From the NCBI GenBank assembly GCA_020161935.1, contig JAIUNI010000003.1, positions 434,001-498,000 on the forward strand: a stretch of DNA of 64,000 nt, in the 5' to 3' direction. A program made the position numbers and the translations under genes. A model generated the notes under the pieces. The model was given only the letters and a program-made list of their open reading frames with translations, was not told where the DNA came from and ran no database searches. The DNA is from Chloroflexota bacterium. Its GTDB lineage: Bacteria > Chloroflexota > Anaerolineae > Aggregatilineales > Phototrophicaceae. Positions 10,028-17,954 of this stretch are shown piece by piece; position 1 is the stretch's first letter; every line of letters begins with the position of its first letter.

Positions 10028-10975
10028 TTATGAATGTTGGACTACAACTTCTTCCCCGCCCTTTTCGCGGCTGCTGTCCCGCGCCAGCACCAGTATTGCG
10101 CCGAGCAGCAGCACCGCGCCGACCAACGCCAGCAGCGTCAGGCGTTCGTGGAAGAAAGCCGCCGCGAGGATCGCCGCCGTCAACGGTTCGAGCAGGGTGA
10201 TGATTCCGGCGATGGTGGCAGAGGTCGTTTTCATCCCCGCCACAAAGAAGCCGTAACCCAAAACGGTCGGCACAACTGCCAGATACACCAGCAGCAGCCA
10301 ACCTTCCACCGGGTAATCGGTTTTGAGGCCGCCTGTCAGCCCGCCGATGACGAGCAGCATCACCGCGCTGGTGGCGAAGGCGACGGTGTTCACCTGTATC
10401 GAGTGGGCGCGGTTGGCGACCAAGCGCCCACACACAATCGCCCCCGCGTAAAGCAAGCCGCACACCACCGAGAGCAGCACCCCCAGCACCACGTCCGATG
10501 AAATCGTTGTCCCCGGCTCGATGCCCACGACCAGCACCGTGCCGATGAGCGCGAAGGCCAGCGCGATCATCACCGTGCGGTTGAACGGTTCGAACTTGAA
10601 GATGACCGAAAAGAGTGCTACCGAAACCGGCGCGGTACATACGCCGACCAGCGTCGAGATGGTGACACCCGCCAGCGGAATAGCGACGAGGTAGGTGGTT
10701 TGGCTGAGGCCGGTGAGGATACCACTGAGCATCATAATGAGCAGGTCGCGCCGCCCGATGCGGAAGCCGTTCGCGCCCAGCAGCCACGCACAGGCGACCA
10801 GCAAGATCGGCGTGGCGATGGCGACGCGGAAGAAACTGACTGAAAGCGGCGCAACTGCCGAGCCGCTAAAAATGGCTTGGGTCGCGGGGCCAATCGTCCC
10901 CCACAGCGTACCGCCCAGCGCGACCAACCCGAACCCGCGCAGTTGACTCTGGCGCGGCTGTGTCATGCGTTCCAT
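10028..10975 (-). CDS. EamA/DMT superfamily membrane exporter
   Basis: 315 residues with about ten hydrophobic helices arranged as two five-helix EamA halves; the second half begins near residue 160. GGTLWGTIGP opens helix 1 and ITLLEPLTAAILAA sits in the second half, the usual EamA repeat signatures. DMT proteins export amino acids, other metabolites or toxic compounds across the cytoplasmic membrane; this one's substrate is unknown. Two in-frame ATGs (10975 and 10966) are possible starts; AAGGAAT lies about 11 nt upstream of the first. A 19-codon aromatic/proline leader ORF ends 120 bp upstream and probably controls it. Confidence 0.9.
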   Translation of the reverse strand: MERMTQPRQSQLRGFGLVALGGTLWGTIGPATQAIFSGSAVAPLSVSFFRVAIATPILLVACAWLLGANGFRIGRRDLLIMMLSGILTGLSQTTYLVAIPLAGVTISTLVGVCTAPVSVALFSVIFKFEPFNRTVMIALAFALIGTVLVVGIEPGTTISSDVVLGVLLSVVCGLLYAGAIVCGRLVANRAHSIQVNTVAFATSAVMLLVIGGLTGGLKTDYPVEGWLLLVYLAVVPTVLGYGFFVAGMKTTSATIAGIITLLEPLTAAILAAAFFHERLTLLALVGAVLLLGAILVLARDSSREKGGEEVVVQHS

Positions 10976-11079
10976 GTAATCTGTATTCCTTCATGTTCAA
11001 TTGAATGCGGTCTAAAAGGTTCTGAATCAGGGGGAACATGGCACGCGAAAACCAGCGCCGGATACGCGCCGCGTCTGAA

Positions 11080-11120
11080 CACCCCTCCGCCGGATTACTG
11101 GCAGACGGGCGGGGGAGGTG
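11080..11120 (-). promoter_or_regulatory. putative attenuator hairpin spanning leader proline codons
   Basis: On the minus strand the proline codons CACCTCCCCCGCC (11120-11108) are largely complementary to GGCGGAGGGGTG (11091-11080): two stem segments of 6 and 5 pairs with a small internal loop, enclosing the leader stop codon. A ribosome on the proline run would block this stem. No U-run follows, so control of translation or Rho-dependent termination is more likely than a simple terminator. This is inferred from inspection only. Confidence 0.4.
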
Positions 11121-11154
11121 GGTTGTTGGCGTAGAAGAAGCGGTAGCGGTTCAT
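11095..11154 (-). CDS. 19-residue leader peptide upstream of EamA exporter
   Basis: A short frame reads MNRYRFFYANNPPPPPVCQ and then TAA. Its ATG at 11154-11152 is preceded by AAAGG at 7-8 nt spacing, a better ribosome-binding site than many long genes here have. The peptide is enriched in Tyr/Phe and has five consecutive prolines, codons that slow ribosomes. It lies 120 bp upstream of, and on the same strand as, the EamA exporter. The proline codons can pair with RNA just after the stop codon. A ribosome-stalling leader sensing aromatic amino acids, translation stress or an exported compound would fit. I do not know of a named family; the function is inferred. Confidence 0.55.
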   Translation of the reverse strand: MNRYRFFYANNPPPPPVCQ

Positions 11155-11326
11155 GTTGTAACCTTTGCTGATGAAAGAGCATCTGCCTTTCAATGCGGTT
11201 GATTATAGCGGCGGTGGGGATGCCGCGCTATGCTCTTTCCAGCATGGCGAAGTTCTTAGCCACTCCTCACATGCTGGCGAGCGCGTTCTGCGGTAAAATC
11301 AGGCGAAAACTTATTGGAGGATGCAC

Positions 11327-11776
11327 ATGGAACTTGTAAACATCCTAGCCAGCGTGCCGCTCTGCAGCGGCCTCAGCCCCGACCAGCTTGCCAGCCTCAC
11401 GGCAATCAGTCACCGTGAAACCTATAATACCGATGCCACCATTTTCAGCCAGAACCACCCCGGCGATAAGATGTATATCATCACGCGCGGGCAGGTGGAA
11501 ATCCGCCTGAACGATGGCAGCGGCGGCAACCACGCCACCTTGTACTTAGGGCAAGGCCAGCTCTTTGGCGAGATGGCGCTGCTCGATCAAGGCACACGGT
11601 CAGCCTCGGTGGTGGCAGTGGAGGACGGCACGGAAGTGTACGCCATCCGCGCCAGCGACTTTTTGGCACTTTGCCAGCAGGACACGGCGATTGGGTTCAT
11701 CGTCATGCGGAATATGGCGCTTGACCTGAGCTTCAAACTCCGCCACAAAAATCTCGATCCGTCAGCCAGCATATAA
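11327..11776 (+). CDS. cyclic nucleotide-binding domain protein
   Basis: 149 residues from the ATG at 11327; another ATG at 11321 abuts the GGAGG ribosome-binding site, whereas 11327 has 6-nt spacing and is preferred. The whole protein is one cNMP-binding beta-roll: PGDKMYIITRGQVEIRL near residue 45 and the phosphate-binding cassette LFGEMALLDQGTRSASV near 78, with the glutamate and arginine that usually contact cAMP. There is no DNA-binding domain, so it is not a CRP-type regulator by itself. It heads a probable three-gene operon with a 72-residue unknown protein and an ASCH protein. Confidence 0.88.
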   Translation: MELVNILASVPLCSGLSPDQLASLTAISHRETYNTDATIFSQNHPGDKMYIITRGQVEIRLNDGSGGNHATLYLGQGQLFGEMALLDQGTRSASVVAVEDGTEVYAIRASDFLALCQQDTAIGFIVMRNMALDLSFKLRHKNLDPSASI

Positions 11777-11790
11777 CAGGAGGCGGAAAC

Positions 11791-12009
11791 ATGATTTACA
11801 AAGTGAGTTATGTGGTCAGCGGCGGGGATTATCCCGGCGGTATCAAGAACGAAACCGAACGCCCGCAGGTCGGGGCGGTGGTCCAGATCGGGCGCATGAA
11901 GTTCGAAGTCACCGAGGTGCATGAGATCATCCCCCCGCGTGATGATTTCCAATTCCTGCACGCCACCGTCAAGCCGCTGCCGACCCCTGAAAAGCAGAGC
12001 AGCGGATGA
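11791..12009 (+). CDS. small protein of unknown function
   Basis: 72 residues, not recognised. The ATG follows AGGAGGCGGAAAC, a strong ribosome-binding site. The sequence is beta-rich (MIYKVSYVVSGG, VGAVVQIGRMKFEVTEVHEI) with no signal peptide or membrane segment, suggesting a small cytosolic beta-barrel. Its last codons overlap the start of the ASCH gene by ATGA, which indicates translational coupling. Confidence 0.7.
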   Translation: MIYKVSYVVSGGDYPGGIKNETERPQVGAVVQIGRMKFEVTEVHEIIPPRDDFQFLHATVKPLPTPEKQSSG

Positions 12010-12485
12010 TCGACCATAAAGGCGCGGCAGCGTTGTGGGAAGCCTTTCTCGCCACGCTGCCGGAACATGAACGCGCCGCAGCCGCCGAGCCGCAGGTGTG
12101 GGCGTTCGGCGACAGCCCCGAACTGGCGGACGAACTGATCGCGCTGGTGCTGCAAGGCATCAAAACCGCCACCGCTGACCTCGTGTGGACGGTCGAATAT
12201 GAAGCGCGCAGCGTGCCGCAGCCGGGGGAATACAACGTGGTACTCGATGGCGCGGGGGATGCGCTGTGCATCATGCAGACCACTGCTGTCGACATCCTGC
12301 CTTATGAAGATGTACCTGCCGCGTTCGCCTATGATGAAGGTGAAGGCGACCGTTCGCTGGCCTATTGGCGCGATGCCCACTGGCGTTACTTCAGCCGCCG
12401 CTGCGCCGAGATGGGGCGCGACCCGACGATGACCATGCCCGTGATCTGCGAACACTTCCGCGTGGTGTACAAAGCGGCGTTGTAG
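12006..12485 (+). CDS. ASCH domain protein
   Basis: 159 residues. After a helical N-terminus the segment WAFGDSPELADELIALVLQGIKTATADL near residues 34-60 (quoted by its ends WAFGDSP and GIKTATADL) matches the ASCH fold, followed by the QPGEYNVVLDGAGDALCIMQ strands near 75. ASCH proteins resemble PUA domains and bind RNA; some hydrolyse N4-acetylcytidine. Which applies here is not evident. It is the last gene of the operon started by the cNMP-binding protein and overlaps its upstream neighbour by four bases. Confidence 0.82.
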   Translation: MIDHKGAAALWEAFLATLPEHERAAAAEPQVWAFGDSPELADELIALVLQGIKTATADLVWTVEYEARSVPQPGEYNVVLDGAGDALCIMQTTAVDILPYEDVPAAFAYDEGEGDRSLAYWRDAHWRYFSRRCAEMGRDPTMTMPVICEHFRVVYKAAL

Positions 12486-12488
12486 GTT

Positions 12489-13751
12489 CTACCCATCCGA
12501 CTTGACCAACTCCGGTGTCATTACCGGCTGTAGGGCTGGCTTCTCGCGCAGCAATAGCAGACACATGATGCCTGCCACGATATAGACATAGCCCTGAATG
12601 TTGATGACAGGTACGATCCCAATGCGGTCGCTGGTAAAACCGGCAATCGCGATACCCACCAGCATGAACAGGGAAAACGTCAGGTTCAGCGCACCGAACA
12701 CCCGCCCCTGATACGCATTATCCACCTTCGACTGCAACAGTGTGTTATAGCTCGCGCCGATGCCAACCGTTAGCGGCCCTGCCAGCATGATAATCAGGTA
12801 GGCGATGGCGATACCGTCAAAAAACTGGGTGTAATTAAACAAAGCCAGATCGACGATGCCGAAGATGAGCGAGCTGATGCCCAGCAGTCGATAGGTCTTA
12901 AAGGATTTGGCGATGGAGCCAATCAACAGCCCGCCAATGATCCCGCCCACCGCCTGCGCCGACATGATGCCGCCAACGTGCAGGCTGTCCCCGCCTAAAA
13001 TGCTCGTAATAAAGGGGACGAACAGCACGAAGATCACACTTTCGCCCACCGAGGTCAGGACGTTGTAAAAGAATAACGTGCGGACGGTTCGTTCCCGCCA
13101 GATCAACTGCATCCCCTCGCGCCACTCCACGAACACTTTGCTCACATCGAATCGCTTGGTGCTGGGTTCGGATTGACGCGGGTGAGCTTTCATACGGATC
13201 AGCGCGATCAACACCGCCGCGACCACATACGTCACCACATCAAAAATCACGACACCGGTTAAACCAAAGTTCAGCGCCACCACCCCGCCCAGCGCCGGCC
13301 CAATCAAACGGGCGAGGTTGTTATTCAGGGCGTTTAAGGCGTTGGCGGAAACCAGCAGTTCGGGCTTAGACAGTTGGGGCAGCAGCGAATTTTCGGCAGG
13401 GGAAAAGAATTGGTTTAACGTCGATTGCACGAAGCTGACCAAGTAAACCAACCAGAGCATATCCGCCGACACCACCAACAACAGCGGCAAAATCGACACC
13501 GCCAGCAGCACGTTGGTAATCATCAGGACACGGCGGCGTTCCCAGCGGTCGACAAACACCCCCGCGACCGAACCGAACAGGATACCCGGCACGGTGGTTG
13601 CCAGCAGCATCCCGCCCACCGCCAGCGCCGAGCCGGTCAGTTGGTAGATCACGACCGGTACCGCGATTTGCAGCATCCAGTTCCCACTGAGGGAGATCAA
13701 TCCCGCGAACCACAGCAGCGAAAAATCGCGTTGGCGCAGCGTTGCCAGCAT
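12489..13751 (-). CDS. MFS transporter (drug/siderophore exporter type)
   Basis: 420 residues with about twelve membrane helices. The start LRQRDFSLLWFAGLISLSGNWM and the loop GSVAGVFVDRWERRRVLMITN near residues 55-75 are typical of the EntS-like, 12-helix efflux branch of the major facilitator superfamily. It should export a small molecule by proton antiport; the substrate is unknown. It is convergent with the ASCH gene (3 bp apart) and lies downstream of the TPR histidine kinase on the same strand across an 84-bp gap, so the kinase could regulate or share transcription with it. Confidence 0.9.
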   Translation of the reverse strand: MLATLRQRDFSLLWFAGLISLSGNWMLQIAVPVVIYQLTGSALAVGGMLLATTVPGILFGSVAGVFVDRWERRRVLMITNVLLAVSILPLLLVVSADMLWLVYLVSFVQSTLNQFFSPAENSLLPQLSKPELLVSANALNALNNNLARLIGPALGGVVALNFGLTGVVIFDVVTYVVAAVLIALIRMKAHPRQSEPSTKRFDVSKVFVEWREGMQLIWRERTVRTLFFYNVLTSVGESVIFVLFVPFITSILGGDSLHVGGIMSAQAVGGIIGGLLIGSIAKSFKTYRLLGISSLIFGIVDLALFNYTQFFDGIAIAYLIIMLAGPLTVGIGASYNTLLQSKVDNAYQGRVFGALNLTFSLFMLVGIAIAGFTSDRIGIVPVINIQGYVYIVAGIMCLLLLREKPALQPVMTPELVKSDG

Positions 13752-13835
13752 AATGATGTCCCTTTCAGGCGTTGAAGGTCGTCAGAGGCTAGTACGTTGC
13801 AGCAGGTTTAATTGTTCATAATGAGATGGGGTCGG

Positions 13836-15581
13836 TTATTCATCTGCCAGTGTGACCGGCACGCGCACGGTGACAGTCGTGCCGTGGCCTTCCGCGCTTT
13901 CCAGCAGCACCCGCCCGTGAAGCTGCTCCACCCACTTGCGGACAATCGCCAGCCCCAAACCGTTCCCCGTCACCTCGTCCAAATTGCTGCCGCGTACTAA
14001 CGCCTGAAACACGGCTTCATGCTCGTCTTCGCGGATGCCGATGCCTTGATCGCTCACTTTAATGACCAACTCGTGGCCTTCAATCGCCAACGCTAACCGT
14101 ACTTCATCTTCCGAGAATTTAATGGCGTTGGTCAACAGATGGACGATGATCGTCATCAGCGGCTCATAAGCGCCAATAGGTGAGGGCGCGTCCGGTTGGA
14201 TGGTCAGCATCACCCGCGCGTCCGAGAGATGATAACGGGCGAGGCTGGTGAGGGCGGCTTGCGCCATGTTGTTGAGGTCGATGCGTTCCAGCGGTGCGAG
14301 TTTGTCGGGATGTTCATCCAGCTTGAGCAGTTCGAGGATGTCGTCCAGCATCACCGTCAGCCAGTTAATTTGGGCGGTGATGCCTTGCAGATGAGCTTGG
14401 CGCTGTTCCAATCTCAGGCGGTCACTGTACTTTTCGACCATATATGCGGAATTCTGGATGATCGCCAGCGGGGTACGGAACTCGTGCGAGAGGCGGTTCA
14501 AAATAGCGGTTTTCTGGTGGCTGAGGTGGAGTTCAGCCTGCATGGCGGCTTTGTCCATCGCGAATACCATCCGCAGCACGTTGAAGCGCAGATCATGGAA
14601 TTGCTTCTGCAAACGTGGGATTTCCTCCGACAGCCGTTTATAGATGCTGATGAGTCCGGCAGAGTCATTCAGGCGTTCGTAGGCAGTCTTGATCTGGTGC
14701 AGGGCTTCGACGGCGTAATCCAGTTCACGGCGTTCCAACGCCAGCGTGTACATGCCTTCCCACACCACGACAGCCTCGCGGTCACGACCTTCATGCACGA
14801 GTAATTCCGCTTCAAGCTGCTCAATATTATCGTTGTAAATGGGTGGGTTGGCGCTCGCGGCTGCGGCACGGGCGAGGTCAATCTCGATTTTTGCAGCTTC
14901 CGGCTGCCCTTGCCGTAAGAAGATAGTTCCCATGCAAACGTGCGCGTCCGAAATTAAACGGGGTGCGCCTGTTTCCAGCGCGATCATCTGCCGCGCGTTG
15001 GCAATTGCCTCATCCCACTGCTGCACATCAATATAGGCCAAGGACAGGTTATGATGCACGCAGCCCCGGTCGCTGCCGTGGTGTGTATCGGCGGACATCA
15101 GTTCCGCCGCCTGTCGCAGCATGACGATAGCTTTGTCGTACTGCTTGTCGTTCATCTCGATCAACGCCCAATCATTGAGCGCCATCGCTTGAAGCTGGGG
15201 GTCGTTAAGCTGCTTGCCGAGGTGATATTGGTGCTCGTAAAGGTAAGTGGCCTCGTGGCTCATGCCACAGCGCATGAAGTTCAAACTGACGATGCCCACC
15301 GCCCGCGCTTCAATCTCGACATACCCGTAATTACGAGCCAGCGCCATGACCTCCAACGAACTCAGGAGCGAGGCCGCGTACTGGTTCAGGTTGCCATACG
15401 CCCATGCTTTGTGCGTCAGGGCTTGGGCATAACGGTAATAATCGCCGAGGTTTTGTGCGAGTGCGCTGGCTTCGCGGGCGGCGGTGAGCATACCCTCATA
15501 GTCGGTATATTTCAGTGAGTCGGCTTCTGCCAGTTTGCGGTCAAGCAAGTCGCTTGTAGACTGGGATGAAAGATTGGACAT
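13836..15581 (-). CDS. soluble histidine kinase with N-terminal TPR repeats
   Basis: 581 residues without membrane helices. Residues about 20-310 are helical tetratricopeptide-type repeats (for example ALTHKAWAYGNLNQYAASLL and NLSLAYIDVQQWDEAIANAR). The HisKA domain has the phospho-acceptor histidine in NRLSHEFRTPLAIIQ near residue 357. The HATPase domain has LLTNAIKFSEDE near 468, SDQGIGIREDE near 499 and GNGLGLAIV near 527. This is a cytosolic sensor kinase whose input is probably protein binding by the TPR array. No response regulator is adjacent; the nearest in the window is the one at 44.6-45.3 kb, which cannot be linked from position. Confidence 0.92.
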   Translation of the reverse strand: MSNLSSQSTSDLLDRKLAEADSLKYTDYEGMLTAAREASALAQNLGDYYRYAQALTHKAWAYGNLNQYAASLLSSLEVMALARNYGYVEIEARAVGIVSLNFMRCGMSHEATYLYEHQYHLGKQLNDPQLQAMALNDWALIEMNDKQYDKAIVMLRQAAELMSADTHHGSDRGCVHHNLSLAYIDVQQWDEAIANARQMIALETGAPRLISDAHVCMGTIFLRQGQPEAAKIEIDLARAAAASANPPIYNDNIEQLEAELLVHEGRDREAVVVWEGMYTLALERRELDYAVEALHQIKTAYERLNDSAGLISIYKRLSEEIPRLQKQFHDLRFNVLRMVFAMDKAAMQAELHLSHQKTAILNRLSHEFRTPLAIIQNSAYMVEKYSDRLRLEQRQAHLQGITAQINWLTVMLDDILELLKLDEHPDKLAPLERIDLNNMAQAALTSLARYHLSDARVMLTIQPDAPSPIGAYEPLMTIIVHLLTNAIKFSEDEVRLALAIEGHELVIKVSDQGIGIREDEHEAVFQALVRGSNLDEVTGNGLGLAIVRKWVEQLHGRVLLESAEGHGTTVTVRVPVTLADE

Positions 15582-15754
15582 GGGTCTTTCTATGAGATGT
15601 TAAACCGATGGTTGAGACGCGGCATAGGCGGCAGCGGCTTTGTGTATTACATACATCGTTACACATGGTACGGGCTATTTTCGACTATGCCAAGTTAAGG
15701 TTTTACAGCACCTCTATGCGGTAGGTTTAAGAACGGTTCACCCCCTCCGCCGAA

Positions 15755-16510
15755 TTAAAACTCGTAAATGTCGTAGTCTTGGCAGAGCGTGATCGGCCCG
15801 TTATAGGTTTCGCGAGCATGGTTCACCAGCGGCGCGGGGTCGGTTTCCCACACCCAATAGTGAATGAGGTACAGCGACTTGGCGTTGACTTTGGTCGCCG
15901 TTTCACCGGCTTGGCGGGCGCTGCTGTGGCCGAAGCCTTCCCCCGCCGACTCGTGGATGAGCATATCCGCGTCCTTGCCCAGTTCGTAAAGCGAAGGCGT
16001 GGGGTTGGTGTCGCAGGTGTAGGCCAGCACCCGCCCATTCTGCTTGTTGAGGATGCGGAGGCCAATCGTCGGGACGAAATGCTGCACCGGCCACGCCGTA
16101 ATCTTGAAGTCCTCGTTCTCCATCACCGGCGCGTTGAAGCGTTCACTGACGCGGTTGAACGTCACCGGAAAAAAATTCGGCCATTCCTGCCACGAAAACG
16201 CCACCATCATGTCTTCCATGCGGTTCATGCAGTGGTGCAGGCCGTAAAAGCGCAGGGGGGACTGCCGCCCTAACTGCCACATATGCATCAGCATGTTTGG
16301 CACGCCGCTCACATGGTCGGGGTGGAAGTGCGTTAGGATAACATCTTTAAGCTGCTCATCATCAAGGCCCTGAAATTGAAACTTGCCCAATGGGTTCGAG
16401 CCGCAGTCGATCAAGATCGCGCCATGATCGCCAATCAACACGAAATGGGTGTTTTCGTGGTTGGCATCGCGCACGGCTGCTGCCGTCCCCAAGATGAGAA
16501 TTTGAGCCAT
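15755..16510 (-). CDS. metallo-beta-lactamase-fold hydrolase (RNase Z-like)
   Basis: 251 residues. The zinc-binding motif is THFHPDH at residues 60-66, with the upstream strand LIDCGSNP near 34, HESAGEGFGHSSA near 190 and YLIHYWV near 216 supplying further ligands. The ATG has GAGG seven bases upstream. The layout resembles RNase Z/ElaC- or arylsulfatase-like members of the fold, but the tRNA-processing exosite is not evident, so I call only a general phosphodiesterase or hydrolase. Cytosolic. It stands alone between the TPR kinase and a stretch of gene debris. Confidence 0.85.
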   Translation of the reverse strand: MAQILILGTAAAVRDANHENTHFVLIGDHGAILIDCGSNPLGKFQFQGLDDEQLKDVILTHFHPDHVSGVPNMLMHMWQLGRQSPLRFYGLHHCMNRMEDMMVAFSWQEWPNFFPVTFNRVSERFNAPVMENEDFKITAWPVQHFVPTIGLRILNKQNGRVLAYTCDTNPTPSLYELGKDADMLIHESAGEGFGHSSARQAGETATKVNAKSLYLIHYWVWETDPAPLVNHARETYNGPITLCQDYDIYEF

Positions 16511-16707
16511 AGATGAGCCTCAGCAGGTAGAGATAAAAGAAATTTAACTTAATGTGACAATTATACCGTGAATCCGCATCTTTTTGGGTAGAAGTTCAGG
16601 CTGATAACGCGGTATAGACTAACGGATTTAACCATGAACGCTTAGGGCTTCAGCCCACCGCAATCCCTGCCACTATAGGGGTTGGGTGAGGTGCTTTGCG
16701 GCTTTAG

Positions 16708-16848
16708 CCCGTCTGCAAGGGAAAGGAGTACAATGACCGCGATCACCGGGCTGCCATCAATGTTTTAATCAAAGCCGGGTGGGACACACCCGTACAACTT
16801 AACGTGGGCGACTACGCCGTGCGTGTTGTAGAAGCCGCTGGTCTTTAG
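16708..16848 (+). pseudogene. tnpB: C-terminal remnant of an IS200/IS605 TnpB/OrfB nuclease
   Basis: Reading from 16708, a frame gives PVCKGKEYNDRDHRAAINVL and continues to a TAG at 16846. This matches the end of TnpB: the second half of the zinc finger followed by the DRDxNAAxNxL motif containing the last RuvC catalytic aspartate. A TAG interrupts the frame immediately upstream and no N-terminal or central TnpB sequence is present, so it is a non-functional tail. Reduced-size guide-RNA-like sequences at the element end cannot be assessed by eye. Confidence 0.75.
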
Positions 16849-16877
16849 TCCATGCGGAGTGTCACAAGTTCCACAGC

Positions 16878-16991
16878 ATGGAAGAGGAAGCCTTCTTCGT
16901 CGCGCTGGCGCAGTTGTGCGGGCAGTCGTTGGAACGAGCGCGTCTCTATGACATCGAACGTCAGGCGCGTAAAGCGGGCGGCGAGTCGTAA
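16878..16991 (+). pseudogene. C-terminal fragment of a GAF-domain protein
   Basis: The frame reads EEEAFFVALAQLCGQSLERA, then RLYDIERQ, and stops at TAA 16989-16991. This is the last helix of a GAF domain as found in sensor kinases (usual form: FLxxLAxQxAxALERARLYE). No upstream GAF sequence exists in any frame, since the TnpB tail ends 30 bp before. It probably records deletion of a larger gene at this site, perhaps linked to the transposon insertion. Confidence 0.6.
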
Positions 16992-17055
16992 TCCCGCGTG
17001 GGGGTCGTGTTTCAAACAACGCCTGTTCGAGCGTATCCAAATAACTGGGGCGAAA

Positions 17056-17688
17056 TTACCCCGCCTGCGCCACCACCAGATACCGCTCATCCTCAACCGG
17101 CTTGCCCCACAACACGGCTTGCTCACTCAGGTGCTGTACGCGGCTCGTCATGATCGACTTGGGCAGTGCATCAACAATCTGCTGCGGGCGTAAACCCACA
17201 TTCGTATGCCAGAAACCCTCGATCATGATAAGGCGACCCTGTGGCTTCAACAAGGCCGCCCATCGCGCTAACACTTTCTCAATCTCCGGCAGCATAAACA
17301 GGATGTGACGGCACAACACCACATCAAACTGTCCCGCCGCGAAGGGTGGGAACGCCGCGTCCGCCACCCCAAACCGGATGTCGTACCCCGCCGCCTCAGC
17401 CTTCGCTTGCGCTGCCGTGACCATGTTCGGCGACAGGTCGATGCCCGTGACCGAGTAGCCAAGCTGTGCCAGCACCACGCTCAACGTCCCCGTCCCACAG
17501 CCAATATCCAGTATTGAGCCTCCACCTGCTGGCAGCACCGACTTTAACAGGCCGATCCACGCCTCGCGCACGGCAGGATCACGCAAACCGTGGTCAGGTT
17601 GCTCGTCAAACGCTGCGGCTTCCGCGTCCCAAACCGCCCGTGACTCCGCTAAGTGCTTTTCATAGGCCGATGACTTATCGTCGCCCAT
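17056..17688 (-). CDS. class I SAM-dependent methyltransferase
   Basis: 210 residues from the ATG at 17688-17686, which has AGGA six bases upstream; the longer frame to 17739 begins with a hydrophobic stretch without a ribosome-binding site. Motif I ILDIGCGTGTLSVVLAQLGY lies near residue 59, acidic motif II VTGIDLSP near 79, and FDVVLCRHILFML near 122. This is the general methyltransferase type 11 fold that uses S-adenosylmethionine; the methyl acceptor is unknown. It is cytosolic, and monocistronic as far as can be seen. Confidence 0.9.
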   Translation of the reverse strand: MGDDKSSAYEKHLAESRAVWDAEAAAFDEQPDHGLRDPAVREAWIGLLKSVLPAGGGSILDIGCGTGTLSVVLAQLGYSVTGIDLSPNMVTAAQAKAEAAGYDIRFGVADAAFPPFAAGQFDVVLCRHILFMLPEIEKVLARWAALLKPQGRLIMIEGFWHTNVGLRPQQIVDALPKSIMTSRVQHLSEQAVLWGKPVEDERYLVVAQAG

Positions 17689-17913
17689 AGTTATCCTAAA
17701 GATCATCAGTATTGAAACGATTAACGACCAAAAGAACATCTTTCATCTCAGATGAGCATTCCCGCTATCACAGCTCGTTTCTGGTTTGATTCACTTATCC
17801 CATCAGATCAAAAAACATTCCCTTAATCTTGCTCAATCCTCTCGTTTTGGAGGATATTCTGTAACACTATAGAACAATAATTGTTACATGCAATGAAATG
17901 TATTTATGTTAAA

Positions 17914-17933
17914 AAGAGGAAAATTTTCCTCTT
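17914..17933. promoter_or_regulatory. perfect 20-bp palindrome before the GAF kinase gene
   Basis: AAGAGGAAAATTTTCCTCTT is a perfect inverted repeat without a spacer, ending 21 bp before the kinase start codon and just before its AAGGAAA ribosome-binding site. It could be an operator, or a hairpin in the 5' leader. No U-run suggests a terminator, and no regulator can be named. Confidence 0.5.
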
Positions 17934-17954
17934 AATACTATAAGGAAATTTGCT

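Larger units (their letters stand above)
10976..11326. other. divergent regulatory region between EamA exporter and cNMP-binding gene
   Basis: This gap holds the leader ORF at 11095-11154 (minus strand) and its putative hairpin. On the side of the cNMP-binding gene there is an 8-bp inverted repeat, CCAGCATG at 11239-11246 and CATGCTGG at 11270-11277, about 50 bp before that gene's start. It could be an operator, but no protein can be assigned. Confidence 0.5.
16511..17055. other. gap with decayed mobile-element and GAF-protein fragments
   Basis: Apart from the two fragments listed separately, this gap contains stem-forming AGGGCTTCAGCCC and GGCTTTAGCCC (16700-16710) sequences. The second motif is found again at 41089-41099. 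No intact gene was found on either strand; open frames on the minus strand are short and lack family features. Confidence 0.6.
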
